Positions 45,348 through 54,077 of a stretch of 64,000 bases of DNA are shown in pieces. This DNA is from Mucilaginibacter sp. PPCGB 2223 (GTDB lineage: Bacteria > Bacteroidota > Bacteroidia > Sphingobacteriales > Sphingobacteriaceae), in contig NZ_MDJS01000003.1 of the NCBI RefSeq assembly GCF_001705515.1, positions 496,001-560,000 of the forward strand, given 5' to 3'. Position 1 is the stretch's first letter. Every line of letters begins with the position of its first letter. The position numbers were made by a program, and so were the translations under genes. The notes below the pieces were generated by a model. It saw only the letters and a program-made list of their open reading frames with translations. It searched no databases and was not told the origin of the DNA.

Positions 45348-48160
45348 TACTTAGCGAAGCGCTCCTTCAAATACTTCCCTGTATAAGAGTTCTTCTCCTT
45401 GATTAAATCTTCCGGCACGCCTTCAAACACTACCTGGCCGCCGTTGTTACCGCCTTCGGGGCCAATGTCAATTACCCAGTCGGCACATTTAATAACGTCC
45501 ATATTGTGTTCTATTACGATAATGGTATTGCCATGATCGATCAGCGCATCGAACGATTTCAACAGTTTTTTAATATCATGAAAATGCAGCCCTGTTGTAG
45601 GCTCATCAAATATAAATAAGGTTTTATGCGCGTTATTACCTTTAACCAGGAAAGATGCCAGCTTGATACGCTGCGCTTCGCCGCCTGATAAGGTGTTGGA
45701 CGATTGCCCTAAATGGACATAACCCAAACCAACATCCACCAAAGGCTTAATTTTGGCAATGATCTTCGGCTCTTTGGCGAAAAATACCAAAGCCTCGTCG
45801 ATAGTCATATTCAGCACATCATCAACATTTTTTTCATTATAAGTAACATCGAGCACGTGTTGCTTAAAGCGCTTGCCGCCGCAGGTATCGCAGGTCAAAA
45901 AGATATCGGCCATAAACTGCATTTCTATCTTCACTTCGCCTTCGCCCTGGCAGGTATCGCAACGGCCGCCTTCAACATTGAATGAAAATGCCGATGGCTT
46001 CAGGCCTGTGCCTTTTGCGGCAGGCTGAGCAGCATACAGGTTGCGTATTTCGTCCCAAGCCTTTACGTAGGTTACCGGGTTTGAGCGCGAGGAGCGGCCG
46101 ATGGGGTTTTGATCCACCAGCTCAACCTGCTCAATTTTGCGGTAATCACCGTCGATACCATCGTAACTACCGGTTTGCTCGCCGGTGTAGCTGCCTAAGG
46201 CTTTTTGCAATGCAGGAGCTAAAATACGTTTCACCAGGCTGGTTTTACCAGAGCCCGACACGCCGGTTACTACAGTAAGAACCCCTATCGGGAATTTGGC
46301 GGTCACGTTTTTAAGGTTATTTTCGCGGGCGCCTTTTATTTCGATAAAGTCGTTCCATTTGCGGCGGTGCGCCGGGATGGTGATCTCTTCTCTCCTGCTC
46401 AGGTATTTACCGGTTAGGCTATGTGCATCTTGCAGTATTTCCTCGTAGGTACCTTCAAATATCAATTCGCCGCCATGGGTACCGGCCTCGGGGCCGATAT
46501 CGATGAGGTAATCGGCCGCCTGCATAATTTCTTCCTCGTGCTCTACGATGATCACGGTATTGCCCACATCCCGTAAGGATTTTAGTACTTTGATGAGCTT
46601 TTGCGTGTCGCGCGGGTGCAGGCCGATGCTCGGCTCATCCAATACATAGATCGACCCTACCAAACTACTGCCCAGCGAGGTTGCCAGATTGATACGCTGT
46701 GATTCACCGCCCGACAAGGTATTCGATAAACGGTTTAAGGTCAGATATCCTAACCCTACATCGTTTAAAAATCCGAGGCGGTTAATGATCTCTACCAGCA
46801 GACGTTTAGCGATGGTCTCATCATGCTTATCAAGCTTTAGGTCGTGAAAAAACTCAAAAGCTTTGTCGAGCGGCATCAGCACAATATCGGTAATGGATTT
46901 ACCGTCGATCTTTACATAAGCAGCATCCGGTCGCAGGCGGCTGCCCTTGCAATCGGGGCAATTGGTTTTACCCCGGTAACGCGACAGGATAACCCGGTAT
47001 TGTATCTTATAGGTCTGCTCTTCAAGCTCTTTAAAAAACTCATCCAGCCCGCGGAAGTACTTATTACCTGTCCACAGCAATTGTTGCTGCTTTTCTGTCA
47101 GTTGATTATAGGCTCGATGTATCGGAAAATCGAACTGAATAGCGGTTTTCACCAGTTGATCGTTCCATTCGCGCATTTTTTCGCCGCGCCATGGGGCTAT
47201 CGCACCCTCGTAAATGGTTTTGCTTTTATCGGGGATAACCAGGTCCTCGTCAATACCGATGATCTTACCGTAGCCCTCACAACGCTTGCAGGCGCCGTAA
47301 GGGTTATTAAAACTGAAGAAGTTGGGCGTAGGTTCTTCAAAACGCAGGCCGTCCAGTTCAAATCTGTCGCAGAAGAAACGTTCCTGCTCGCCTTCTTTGT
47401 TGTTGTATCGCACAAAGCAATCGCCTTTGCCTTCGAAAAAAGCAGTTTGTACCGAGTCGGCTGCACGGCTGATGGTTTCGTCTTCGTTGTTTTTATTGAT
47501 ACGATCCACAACAATGCGGATCTGGCCGCTGCCCATCGAATCATTGCCGACCGAACTATCTTCCAATAAGTCTTCTATCCGCGAAATCGAACCTAAGTAT
47601 TCTACACGCACAAAACCTTTCTGCATCAAAACTGCCAACTCTTCTTTTACGCTGCGGTTATTATGCGGGTGCAGCGGGCAGAGGATAGTAACGGTAGTTT
47701 CATCGGGCAGGCTGCTGAAAAAGTTCACCACATCGGTAACGGTATCCTTTTTTACCACCTGGCCCGACACCGGCGAAATGGTTTTGCCGATACGGCTGTA
47801 AAGCAATTTCAGATAATCGTATATCTCGGTAGAGGTACCCACAGTTGAGCGCGGGTTGGAGGTGATGACCTTTTGCTCGATGGCGATGGCCGGTGCAATA
47901 CCTTTGATATAATCCACCTCAGGTTTATTCATCCTGCCTAAAAACTGCCGGGCGTAGGATGACAGGCTTTCCACGTAACGCCGCTGCCCTTCGGCGTACA
48001 GGGTATCAAAAGCCAGCGAGGATTTACCCGAGCCCGACATGCCCGTAATTACTACCAGCTTATTTTTGGGAATAGCCACATCCATGTTTTTGAGGTTGTG
48101 CACCCTGGCCCCTTTGATCAGTATATTTTTCTGCGAATCTATCGTAGTTTCGTTCTTCAT
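45347..48160 (-). CDS. uvrA: UvrA, excinuclease ABC subunit A, 937 aa
   Basis: This is the full-length damage-recognition ATPase of nucleotide excision repair. There are two ABC halves with Walker A GMSGSGKSS (about residue 40) and GVSGSGKTS (about 640) and two LSGGE signatures (NTLSGGESQRINLA, NTLSGGEAQRIKLA). Zinc-binding cysteine pairs occur at CKRCEGYGK, CPDCKGSR and CDTCQGEG...CDTCGGKR. Length is normal. It is monocistronic here, convergent with PL22 and divergent from an ECF sigma gene. Confidence 0.98.
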   Translation of the reverse strand: MKNETTIDSQKNILIKGARVHNLKNMDVAIPKNKLVVITGMSGSGKSSLAFDTLYAEGQRRYVESLSSYARQFLGRMNKPEVDYIKGIAPAIAIEQKVITSNPRSTVGTSTEIYDYLKLLYSRIGKTISPVSGQVVKKDTVTDVVNFFSSLPDETTVTILCPLHPHNNRSVKEELAVLMQKGFVRVEYLGSISRIEDLLEDSSVGNDSMGSGQIRIVVDRINKNNEDETISRAADSVQTAFFEGKGDCFVRYNNKEGEQERFFCDRFELDGLRFEEPTPNFFSFNNPYGACKRCEGYGKIIGIDEDLVIPDKSKTIYEGAIAPWRGEKMREWNDQLVKTAIQFDFPIHRAYNQLTEKQQQLLWTGNKYFRGLDEFFKELEEQTYKIQYRVILSRYRGKTNCPDCKGSRLRPDAAYVKIDGKSITDIVLMPLDKAFEFFHDLKLDKHDETIAKRLLVEIINRLGFLNDVGLGYLTLNRLSNTLSGGESQRINLATSLGSSLVGSIYVLDEPSIGLHPRDTQKLIKVLKSLRDVGNTVIIVEHEEEIMQAADYLIDIGPEAGTHGGELIFEGTYEEILQDAHSLTGKYLSRREEITIPAHRRKWNDFIEIKGARENNLKNVTAKFPIGVLTVVTGVSGSGKTSLVKRILAPALQKALGSYTGEQTGSYDGIDGDYRKIEQVELVDQNPIGRSSRSNPVTYVKAWDEIRNLYAAQPAAKGTGLKPSAFSFNVEGGRCDTCQGEGEVKIEMQFMADIFLTCDTCGGKRFKQHVLDVTYNEKNVDDVLNMTIDEALVFFAKEPKIIAKIKPLVDVGLGYVHLGQSSNTLSGGEAQRIKLASFLVKGNNAHKTLFIFDEPTTGLHFHDIKKLLKSFDALIDHGNTIIVIEHNMDVIKCADWVIDIGPEGGNNGGQVVFEGVPEDLIKEKNSYTGKYLKERFAK

Positions 48161-48227
48161 CCGTTTGTAAAAAATTTGGTGGATTTTCCTTCTAAGAAAA
48201 TATAATTCTTAAATTTATATAGCGGCA

Positions 48228-48235
48228 CAAAAATA
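48228..48235 (-). promoter_or_regulatory. Possible uvrA -7 box
   Basis: On the minus strand the sequence TATTTTTG matches TAnnTTTG and lies 68 bases before the uvrA start. A 6-bp inverted repeat (TAAGAA-N7-TTCTTA, 48193-48211) lies between box and gene. No -33 TTTG is visible at the right distance, so support is weak. Confidence 0.35.
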
Positions 48236-48405
48236 TAGCTTTAATCGTCCGGATAAACCCGAATTATCAATTTTATTTTTTGTTTTGTGTCAAATTATTA
48301 TTTCATTTGAATCTGTTAAACCATTAATTAAAACAAAAGTCACTATAGAAGCAACTCTACTTAAATAATAATCGTATATCAATTAGTACTTAAAGTTGTA
48401 TTTCT

Positions 48406-48990
48406 ATGGATTTTCAATCGAAGAGTGACCAGGATCTGATCCATCTGTATGTTGCAGGTAACGAGGCAGGTTTGAAAGAACTCATCCGCCGTTACCAGTC
48501 AAAAATTTACACCTCCATTTACCTGCTTGTTAAAGACGAATATCTTGCCGAAGATATTTTTCAGGACGCGTTCATCAAAGTGATCAACACCCTGAAGGCT
48601 GGCCGGTACAACGAGGAAGGTAAATTTTTACCCTGGGTTATCCGCATCGCGCATAACCTGGTGATCGATCATTTCCGTAAAGAGAAACGTACCCCGGTTA
48701 TCAGCAACGGCGACGACTTCGACATTTTTGAAGTGTTGGGCCGTTACGACGAAAGCATTGAGGACCGCCTGGTGCGTGAACAAACCTACAAGGACTTGAA
48801 GGCATTGATCCAGCTTTTGCCTGCTGAGCAGAAAGAGGTATTGATTATGCGCCACTATGGTGATATGAGCTTTAAAGAGATTGCTGATATTACCGAAGTG
48901 AGTATCAATACCGCGCTTGGCCGCATGCGTTATGCCTTAAATAACCTGCGTAAAATGATGCAAAATAAAGAACTTGCGTTAAAAAATTAA
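48406..48990 (+). CDS. ECF-type RNA polymerase sigma factor, 194 aa
   Basis: Region 2 (YQSKIYTSIYLLVKDEYLAED, FLPWVIRIAHNLVIDHFRKEKR) and region 4 (LPAEQKEVLIMRHYGDMSFKEIADITEVSINTALGRMRYAL, about 135-175) are both clear. It is of the RpoE/SigW-like class conserved across Bacteroidota, not the FecI-like group. No FecR or membrane anti-sigma factor adjoins it. The 66-residue protein at 49295 is the next gene and could be a partner, which is only a guess. A strong terminator follows at 49021. Confidence 0.93.
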   Translation: MDFQSKSDQDLIHLYVAGNEAGLKELIRRYQSKIYTSIYLLVKDEYLAEDIFQDAFIKVINTLKAGRYNEEGKFLPWVIRIAHNLVIDHFRKEKRTPVISNGDDFDIFEVLGRYDESIEDRLVREQTYKDLKALIQLLPAEQKEVLIMRHYGDMSFKEIADITEVSINTALGRMRYALNNLRKMMQNKELALKN

Positions 48991-49294
48991 TACCCCCGAT
49001 ATACGGTTCACCCATTGTGTCCCCGTAAGGTATGTTGCCATAGAAACGTACCTTACGGGGATTTGTTTTGCAAATCAATTTCATCTTTTTTTCATAATTA
49101 TTTCATATAGCGTTATACCTAAATGAAATTTTCTCCGTTTCATGAATATCGTTTCTTTTACTCCCGGGCACATTTTCTTACCTGCAGCACTGCATATACA
49201 ATACCAAGATGAAATTTAGATGAAAAAAAATATGTTTTTGTAAAATAATTTAAATAAGCTTGCGTTAAGATATCATAATTTAACTGCGAAGCGT
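48991..49294. other. Intergenic region after the sigma gene
   Basis: These 304 bases hold the terminator at 49021-49066. About 200 AT-rich bases follow, with several AAATTT and TTTCAT words but no gene, and presumably carry the promoter of the 66-residue gene. I see no clear TAnnTTTG box. Confidence 0.55.
49021..49066 (+). terminator. Terminator after the ECF sigma gene
   Basis: A perfect 12-bp stem (CCCCGTAAGGTA at 49021-49032 with TACCTTACGGGG at 49049-49060) encloses a 16-base loop and is followed by ATTTGTTTTG. It lies 31 bases after the sigma-factor stop. Confidence 0.8.
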
Positions 49295-49495
49295 ATGATA
49301 GAACTGTTTACAAAAGATTTAAATTCACCTGAAATCGATAACGACATGAAGGATGCTGAAGCCATAGAAAACGTTGGGACCGATGAAATGTTGTTCTACA
49401 ACTCGATACGTGCTGATCTGCAGCAGATACAGATGAAGCCAAAATCAGAAACCATAGATAACATTCTTCACTATTCGCGAAACTACGCAGGCTGA
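49295..49495 (+). CDS. Small acidic protein, 66 aa, unknown function
   Basis: It is soluble and acidic with no signal peptide or membrane segment. The tail QMKPKSETIDNILHYSRNYA resembles a motif I recall at the C-terminus of other short Bacteroidota proteins. It stands alone between the ECF sigma gene and nth, separated from the former by a terminator. Acidic small proteins next to ECF sigma genes can be anti-sigma or adaptor proteins, but nothing in the sequence proves this. Codon use looks like that of the neighbours, so I take it as a real gene. Confidence 0.6.
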   Translation: MIELFTKDLNSPEIDNDMKDAEAIENVGTDEMLFYNSIRADLQQIQMKPKSETIDNILHYSRNYAG

Positions 49496-49523
49496 TTATA
49501 ATGGGGTAAATTAATTACCTTGT

Positions 49524-49531
49524 TATATTTG
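49524..49531 (+). promoter_or_regulatory. nth -7 box, leaderless promoter
   Basis: TATATTTG matches the Bacteroidota -7 consensus exactly and lies only 3 bases before the ATG at 49535. Transcription starting a few bases downstream would begin at or within the start codon, so the mRNA is expected to be leaderless. No -33 TTTG is evident. Confidence 0.55.
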
Positions 49532-49534
49532 CGC

Positions 49535-50296
49535 ATGCTCAAAGCCGAACGTTATCAGCATTTCGTCGAATATTTTTCGAAACATCAGCCTAAACCTGTT
49601 ACCGAGTTGCATTACGGTAACCCTTTTCAGCTATTGATTGCGGTTATCCTATCCGCACAATGTACCGATAAACGCATCAACCAGGTTACCCCTGCACTTT
49701 TTGAACGTTACCCCACGCCCGAATCGTTAGCCGGGTCATCGTCCGACGAAGTATTTACCTATATCCGCAGTGTGAGCTATCCTAACAATAAAGCCAAACA
49801 TTTGGTCGGGATGGCTAAAATGTTGGTAGAGGTTTTTCATGGCGAAGTACCTTCGGAAGTCAACGACCTGCAAAAAATGCCCGGGGTTGGCCGCAAAACC
49901 GCTAACGTTATTGCATCGGTTATTTATGATGCGCCGGCGATGGCTGTGGACACGCACGTATTCAGGGTATCCAACCGTATCGGGCTCACCACCAAAGCTA
50001 CTACCCCTTTGGCTGTCGAAAAGCAACTGGTAAAATACCTGCCGCAGGAGGTAATAGGCATCGCGCATCATTGGCTCATTCTGCACGGCCGCTATATCTG
50101 TGTGGCACGCAGCCCAAAGTGCGACGTTTGCCCCTTAACCTGGTTTTGTAAATATTACGAACAAACACATACCGAGGGTTATCTGCAAAAGGCCGAAGCC
50201 GCCGAAAAAAAGAAAGCCGATCAGAAAAAGAAAAAACAAAAGCTCGATACAATCAGCAAAGAGCTTAAAAAACGCAGTGTGGATAAAGATATTTGA
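49535..50296 (+). CDS. nth: Endonuclease III, 253 aa
   Basis: This is a base-excision-repair DNA glycosylase/AP lyase for oxidised pyrimidines. The helix-hairpin-helix LQKMPGVGRKTANV carries the catalytic lysine K121, and AMAVDTHVFRVSNRIG carries D139. The [4Fe-4S] cluster cysteines are C189, C196, C199 and C205 (spacing 6, 2, 5). A lysine-rich tail of about 40 residues extends beyond the usual end of the family. The ATG at 49535 fits the family start; a TTG five codons upstream lies before the promoter box. Confidence 0.96.
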   Translation: MLKAERYQHFVEYFSKHQPKPVTELHYGNPFQLLIAVILSAQCTDKRINQVTPALFERYPTPESLAGSSSDEVFTYIRSVSYPNNKAKHLVGMAKMLVEVFHGEVPSEVNDLQKMPGVGRKTANVIASVIYDAPAMAVDTHVFRVSNRIGLTTKATTPLAVEKQLVKYLPQEVIGIAHHWLILHGRYICVARSPKCDVCPLTWFCKYYEQTHTEGYLQKAEAAEKKKADQKKKKQKLDTISKELKKRSVDKDI

Positions 50297-50343
50297 TGAT
50301 TGCACGCAGCTTCGTTATGTTTACTTTTCCAAATAAAATAAAT

Positions 50344-50383
50344 ACTAAAAAAATTAGTTATTCTAAAAATATTAGTATATTTG
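50344..50383 (+). promoter_or_regulatory. recA promoter with two operator-like repeats
   Basis: The -7 box TATATTTG is at 50376-50383, 20 bases before the recA ATG. Two units with the same layout lie just upstream: ACTAA-N5-TTAGT (50344-50358, perfect palindrome) and TCTAA-N5-TTAGT (50362-50376), spaced 18 bases apart. The second abuts the -7 box. Regularly spaced palindromes at this position suggest a repressor site, possibly for a damage-responsive LexA-like regulator; this is inference. Confidence 0.5.
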
Positions 50384-50403
50384 TTTCTCAATAATATTTA
50401 AGA

Positions 50404-51408
50404 ATGAGCAGCGCAGAAAAATTAAAGGCATTACAGCTTACGTTGGATAAGCTTGAAAAATCATACGGCAAAGGTACCATTATGAAATTGGGTGATACCG
50501 CTATTGAACCAATAGAAGTTATTTCGACAGGTTCGTTAGGTTTGGATATCGCTTTAGGAGTTGGCGGTTTGCCAAAAGGCCGGGTGATCGAGGTTTACGG
50601 CCCGGAATCTTCGGGTAAAACAACCCTGGCCATCCACGCCATTGCCGAAGCACAGAAAAAAGGTGGCATTGCTGCCTTCATCGATGCGGAGCATGCTTTT
50701 GATAAATACTACGCCCAGAAATTAGGTGTGGATGTGGAGAACCTGCTGATATCGCAGCCCGATAACGGCGAACAGGCTTTGGAGATTGCCGATAACCTGA
50801 TCCGCTCGGGAGCGATCGACATTATCGTGATCGACTCGGTAGCGGCTTTGGTGCCAAAAGGTGAGATCGAAGGCGAAATGGGCGACTCAAAAATGGGTTT
50901 ACAGGCCCGTTTAATGTCGCAGGCCTTGCGCAAACTAACCGGTACTATTTCAAAAACCGGCTGCTGCTGTATCTTTATCAACCAGCTGCGCGATAAGATC
51001 GGTGTAATGTTCGGCAATCCCGAAACTACCACCGGTGGTAACGCATTAAAATTTTATGCTTCGGTACGCCTGGATATCCGCCGCATATCGCAGATTAAAG
51101 ATACCGACGAGGTATCGGGTAACCGCGTAAAAGTGAAGATCGTTAAAAATAAGGTTGCTCCTCCGTTCAGGATAGCCGAGTTTGATATCATGTTTGGCGA
51201 AGGTATCTCCAAATCGGGTGAGATCATTGACTTAGGTGTCGAATATGAGATCATCAAAAAATCGGGTTCCTGGTTTAGTTATGGCGAAACCCGTTTGGGC
51301 CAGGGCCGCGATGCGGTTAAGCAATTGATTTTGGATAACCCGGAGTTAGCCGAAGAGCTGGAGGCCCGGATAAAAGAAGTAGTGACCGGCGAAGCCCTGG
51401 AAAAGTAA
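50404..51408 (+). CDS. recA: RecA recombinase, 334 aa
   Basis: The N-terminal helix (MSSAEKLKALQLTLDKLEKSYGKG spread over 1-24), Walker A GPESSGKTT, Walker B IIVIDSVAALVP and loop regions QARLMSQALRKLTG and NQLRDKIGVMFGNPETTTGG are all standard. RecA catalyses strand exchange and triggers the SOS response where LexA exists. The protein ends shortly after the core fold without the long acidic tail of enterobacterial RecA. It is monocistronic, with its own promoter and a strong terminator. Confidence 0.99.
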   Translation: MSSAEKLKALQLTLDKLEKSYGKGTIMKLGDTAIEPIEVISTGSLGLDIALGVGGLPKGRVIEVYGPESSGKTTLAIHAIAEAQKKGGIAAFIDAEHAFDKYYAQKLGVDVENLLISQPDNGEQALEIADNLIRSGAIDIIVIDSVAALVPKGEIEGEMGDSKMGLQARLMSQALRKLTGTISKTGCCCIFINQLRDKIGVMFGNPETTTGGNALKFYASVRLDIRRISQIKDTDEVSGNRVKVKIVKNKVAPPFRIAEFDIMFGEGISKSGEIIDLGVEYEIIKKSGSWFSYGETRLGQGRDAVKQLILDNPELAEELEARIKEVVTGEALEK

Positions 51409-51434
51409 TAATTTTGATATAACAAAATAATTAG

Positions 51435-51467
51435 AAACCTCCCTGAATGTCGCGGGGAGGTTTTTTT
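51435..51467 (+). terminator. recA terminator
   Basis: The stem AAACCTCCC (51435-51443) pairs with GGGAGGTTT (51455-51463) around an 11-base loop and is followed by a run of T to 51467. It is a textbook intrinsic terminator 26 bases after the recA stop. Confidence 0.88.
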
Positions 51468-51501
51468 GTTTTTCACACATATATGCTACCGTTCTAAAAC
51501 A

Positions 51502-51509
51502 TAAATTTG
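51502..51509 (+). promoter_or_regulatory. -7 box of the T9SS-cargo gene
   Basis: TAAATTTG matches TAnnTTTG and lies 42 bases before the chosen TTG start at 51552. Because it covers the first possible TTG start at 51507, translation must begin further downstream. Confidence 0.5.
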
Positions 51510-51551
51510 TGTTTTGGACGTTATATTGAAAGACTAACATTTGCCTGCGTA

Positions 51552-54077
51552 TTGAGAACATTTATACTTTCTTTACTGCTCACCATTACCGCGATAACGG
51601 CATTCGCGCAGGCACCAGCTAACGATGAGGCCGCAAATGCCATTACCCTGACCAGCCTTACATCGGCCTGCTCGGCCGATGGCGCATATACCAATGTGAA
51701 CGCCACGGCAAGCCTGACTGCCGGCGATAAGGATGTATGGTTTAAGTTTACAGCTATAGCTTTTGATGTGAGCATTACTGTTACCGGCAACGGAGCCACC
51801 CCTCTAAACTCACCCGGCATCGACTTGTATTCATCGGTATCGCCAACGTATACGGCAGCTATAGGCTCGGCAGCTAACGGCACAACCACAACAACTTATT
51901 ATAAAGGAGCGCTTACCATAGGCCAAACCTACTATTTCAGAGTGTACGGGCGCACCGGGAGCACAGGCACATTTAAACTCTGCATCAATAACTATAACCC
52001 CATTTTACAGGCCGGGCAGGATTACAGCACTGCATCCATTTTATGCAATAAAGCAAGTTTCACCCAAACCGGGGTTACAGGCGCGGGCGTCAATAACCGC
52101 GAATCGGCAGGCACGTGCCTCGATGTGGGCGGCGGTGGCTCGATTGAAGCAAACGCAGCATGGTACAAATGGACCGCCGCCAACAACGGGAGCCTGACTT
52201 TTACCATCACTCCAACAGTTGTTGCCCCACTTGCCGACGACATCGATTGGGTTTTGTATGACCTTGGCCCGGGGGGCACACTCCCCCTAAATGCAACAAA
52301 TGCCATCCGCTGTGATGCCAGCCGGGGCGTTGATTGCGTAGCACCCGATCCTATTTATTATAAAACCGGGCTAAGGACAGGCGAAACAAAAAACAGCGAG
52401 CCCCCCGGCTGCGGAATAAACATCAATGGGTTTGATGCCCCGGTAGATATGATACAGGGACACGTATATGCCCTGCTAATCAATAATTTCTCTAACGGCA
52501 ACAACGGCTTCACCATTGACTTTGGGGGCACCGGCGAGTTTGAGGGCCCGAAAGCAGCATTTAATGTAGTTGGCGGCACGCCATGTACTGCCGGGCAGGT
52601 GTTCACTTTCACTAATCAATCGAGCAATTATACCAATCTGCAGTGGAGTTTTGGAGAAGGTGCCACCCCCGCTACTGCAACAGGCGACGGGCCGTTTATG
52701 GTTACCTATGCCAACCCGGGTTACAAAACCCCGGTGCTGTTAGCCAAAGGCGGACAGGGCTGCACTGTTGTGGCCGACACGACTTTTATTGTAGGCGTAA
52801 CACCGCCTAAACCGCAAATAGATACTACCCGCACCGGCTATTGCCTGCTCGATACCTTAACCCTGAGCACACCAACACAGGTGGGATATACCTATCAGTG
52901 GACGGGGCCGAACGGTTTTTCGAGCACTGATCCTACCATAAAACTGGCGCTCACATCATATAATATGGCCGGGGCGTATACCTTAACCGTTACCCAATAT
53001 GGCTGTACGAGCGATGTAGCATCAGTAAACCTGGTAACCATCGGCAAAAAACCGGTGGTTGATTTTACTGTTACCGCCAATAACCAATGTACCCCTCAGG
53101 CCAGTTTTACCATCACCAACAACAGTACCGATTATACAAGCCTGCAATGGGATTACGGGTCGGGAGCCAACGCAGCTGTATCAACAGGCCCCAATACGCA
53201 GGATATCACGTACAGTACCTACGGGCAAAAAACTATTACCTTGACCGCTACAGGCGATAAAGGCTGCATTACCGTACTTTCAAAAACCATATTTTATCCT
53301 TTAAAACCGGCGGTACCAGTGATAAACCCCATCGGTAAGTATTGCGTTGGCGACACCATTAAATTAAGTACTACATCAATTGCCGACAGCTACTTGTGGA
53401 CCGGGCCGAATGGGTTTACTTCTACATCGGCTATAGCTAAAATTCCGGCAACGGCAGCCGCTGCCGGCACTTACAACCTGGTGGTTACCGCAGGGCCATG
53501 CTCCAGCGATGCGGGATCCATCGTGGTCGATCCGTCGCAGATCATCCCGATACCGGTAGCCTCATTTACGGCCACCCCGGTAATACCTTCCAACTTACCC
53601 GTACCTACATCAGTAGCCTTTACCAATACCTCAGCATTGGCCGATAGTTATTTATGGAACTTTGGCGATGGCAGCACATCAACAGCAGTGAACCCTGTAC
53701 ATACCTACAGCACAAAAGGCGATTTTACCGTTACGCTTACGGCTACCAGCCAGGGGCAATGCAGCAATAATGTGAGCAAAGGGAAATTGATTTTGCGCTA
53801 CCAGGTGGTGATCTTCATCCCGAATACTTTTACGCCGAACGGGGATGGTATAAATGATGTTTTCAATGTGAAGATAACGAGCCTCAAAACCTATCACATC
53901 AGTATATTTAACCGGCTGGGTGTCAAAATTTTTGATGGTTATGACCTAAGCAATGCCTGGCCAGGTACTTACCAGGGGCACCCGGTACCGATCGGTACCT
54001 ATTATTACGTGATCGACGCGGTGAGTTTGAATGATGATGCGCTAAAAGAATCGGGTTACGTTACCGTGCTGCGTTAA
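51552..54077 (+). CDS. Large secreted PKD-domain protein with type-B T9SS sorting domain, 841 aa
   Basis: A signal peptide (about residues 1-20, ending ITAFAQ) is followed by two jelly-roll-like segments. Then come several PKD/Ig-like repeats (LQWSFGEGATPATATG, LQWDYGSGANAAVSTG, YLWNFGDGSTSTAVNPVHTY). The C-terminal gliding-motility-associated domain runs from VIFIPNTFTPNGDGINDVF to the final strand. That domain directs export through the type IX secretion system and attachment to the surface. Cysteine content is moderate and no catalytic motif is seen; adhesion is the likeliest role. No ATG exists near the 5' end: the TTG at 51552 gives the best signal peptide. The stop overlaps that of the convergent MutS-like gene by 4 bases. 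Confidence 0.85.
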   Translation: MRTFILSLLLTITAITAFAQAPANDEAANAITLTSLTSACSADGAYTNVNATASLTAGDKDVWFKFTAIAFDVSITVTGNGATPLNSPGIDLYSSVSPTYTAAIGSAANGTTTTTYYKGALTIGQTYYFRVYGRTGSTGTFKLCINNYNPILQAGQDYSTASILCNKASFTQTGVTGAGVNNRESAGTCLDVGGGGSIEANAAWYKWTAANNGSLTFTITPTVVAPLADDIDWVLYDLGPGGTLPLNATNAIRCDASRGVDCVAPDPIYYKTGLRTGETKNSEPPGCGININGFDAPVDMIQGHVYALLINNFSNGNNGFTIDFGGTGEFEGPKAAFNVVGGTPCTAGQVFTFTNQSSNYTNLQWSFGEGATPATATGDGPFMVTYANPGYKTPVLLAKGGQGCTVVADTTFIVGVTPPKPQIDTTRTGYCLLDTLTLSTPTQVGYTYQWTGPNGFSSTDPTIKLALTSYNMAGAYTLTVTQYGCTSDVASVNLVTIGKKPVVDFTVTANNQCTPQASFTITNNSTDYTSLQWDYGSGANAAVSTGPNTQDITYSTYGQKTITLTATGDKGCITVLSKTIFYPLKPAVPVINPIGKYCVGDTIKLSTTSIADSYLWTGPNGFTSTSAIAKIPATAAAAGTYNLVVTAGPCSSDAGSIVVDPSQIIPIPVASFTATPVIPSNLPVPTSVAFTNTSALADSYLWNFGDGSTSTAVNPVHTYSTKGDFTVTLTATSQGQCSNNVSKGKLILRYQVVIFIPNTFTPNGDGINDVFNVKITSLKTYHISIFNRLGVKIFDGYDLSNAWPGTYQGHPVPIGTYYYVIDAVSLNDDALKESGYVTVLR

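Noticed and set aside
46844..47569. 241-codon plus-strand open frame inside uvrA
   Set aside because: It is antisense to an intact, highly conserved gene; the translation shows only low-complexity hydrophobic runs and no family motif.
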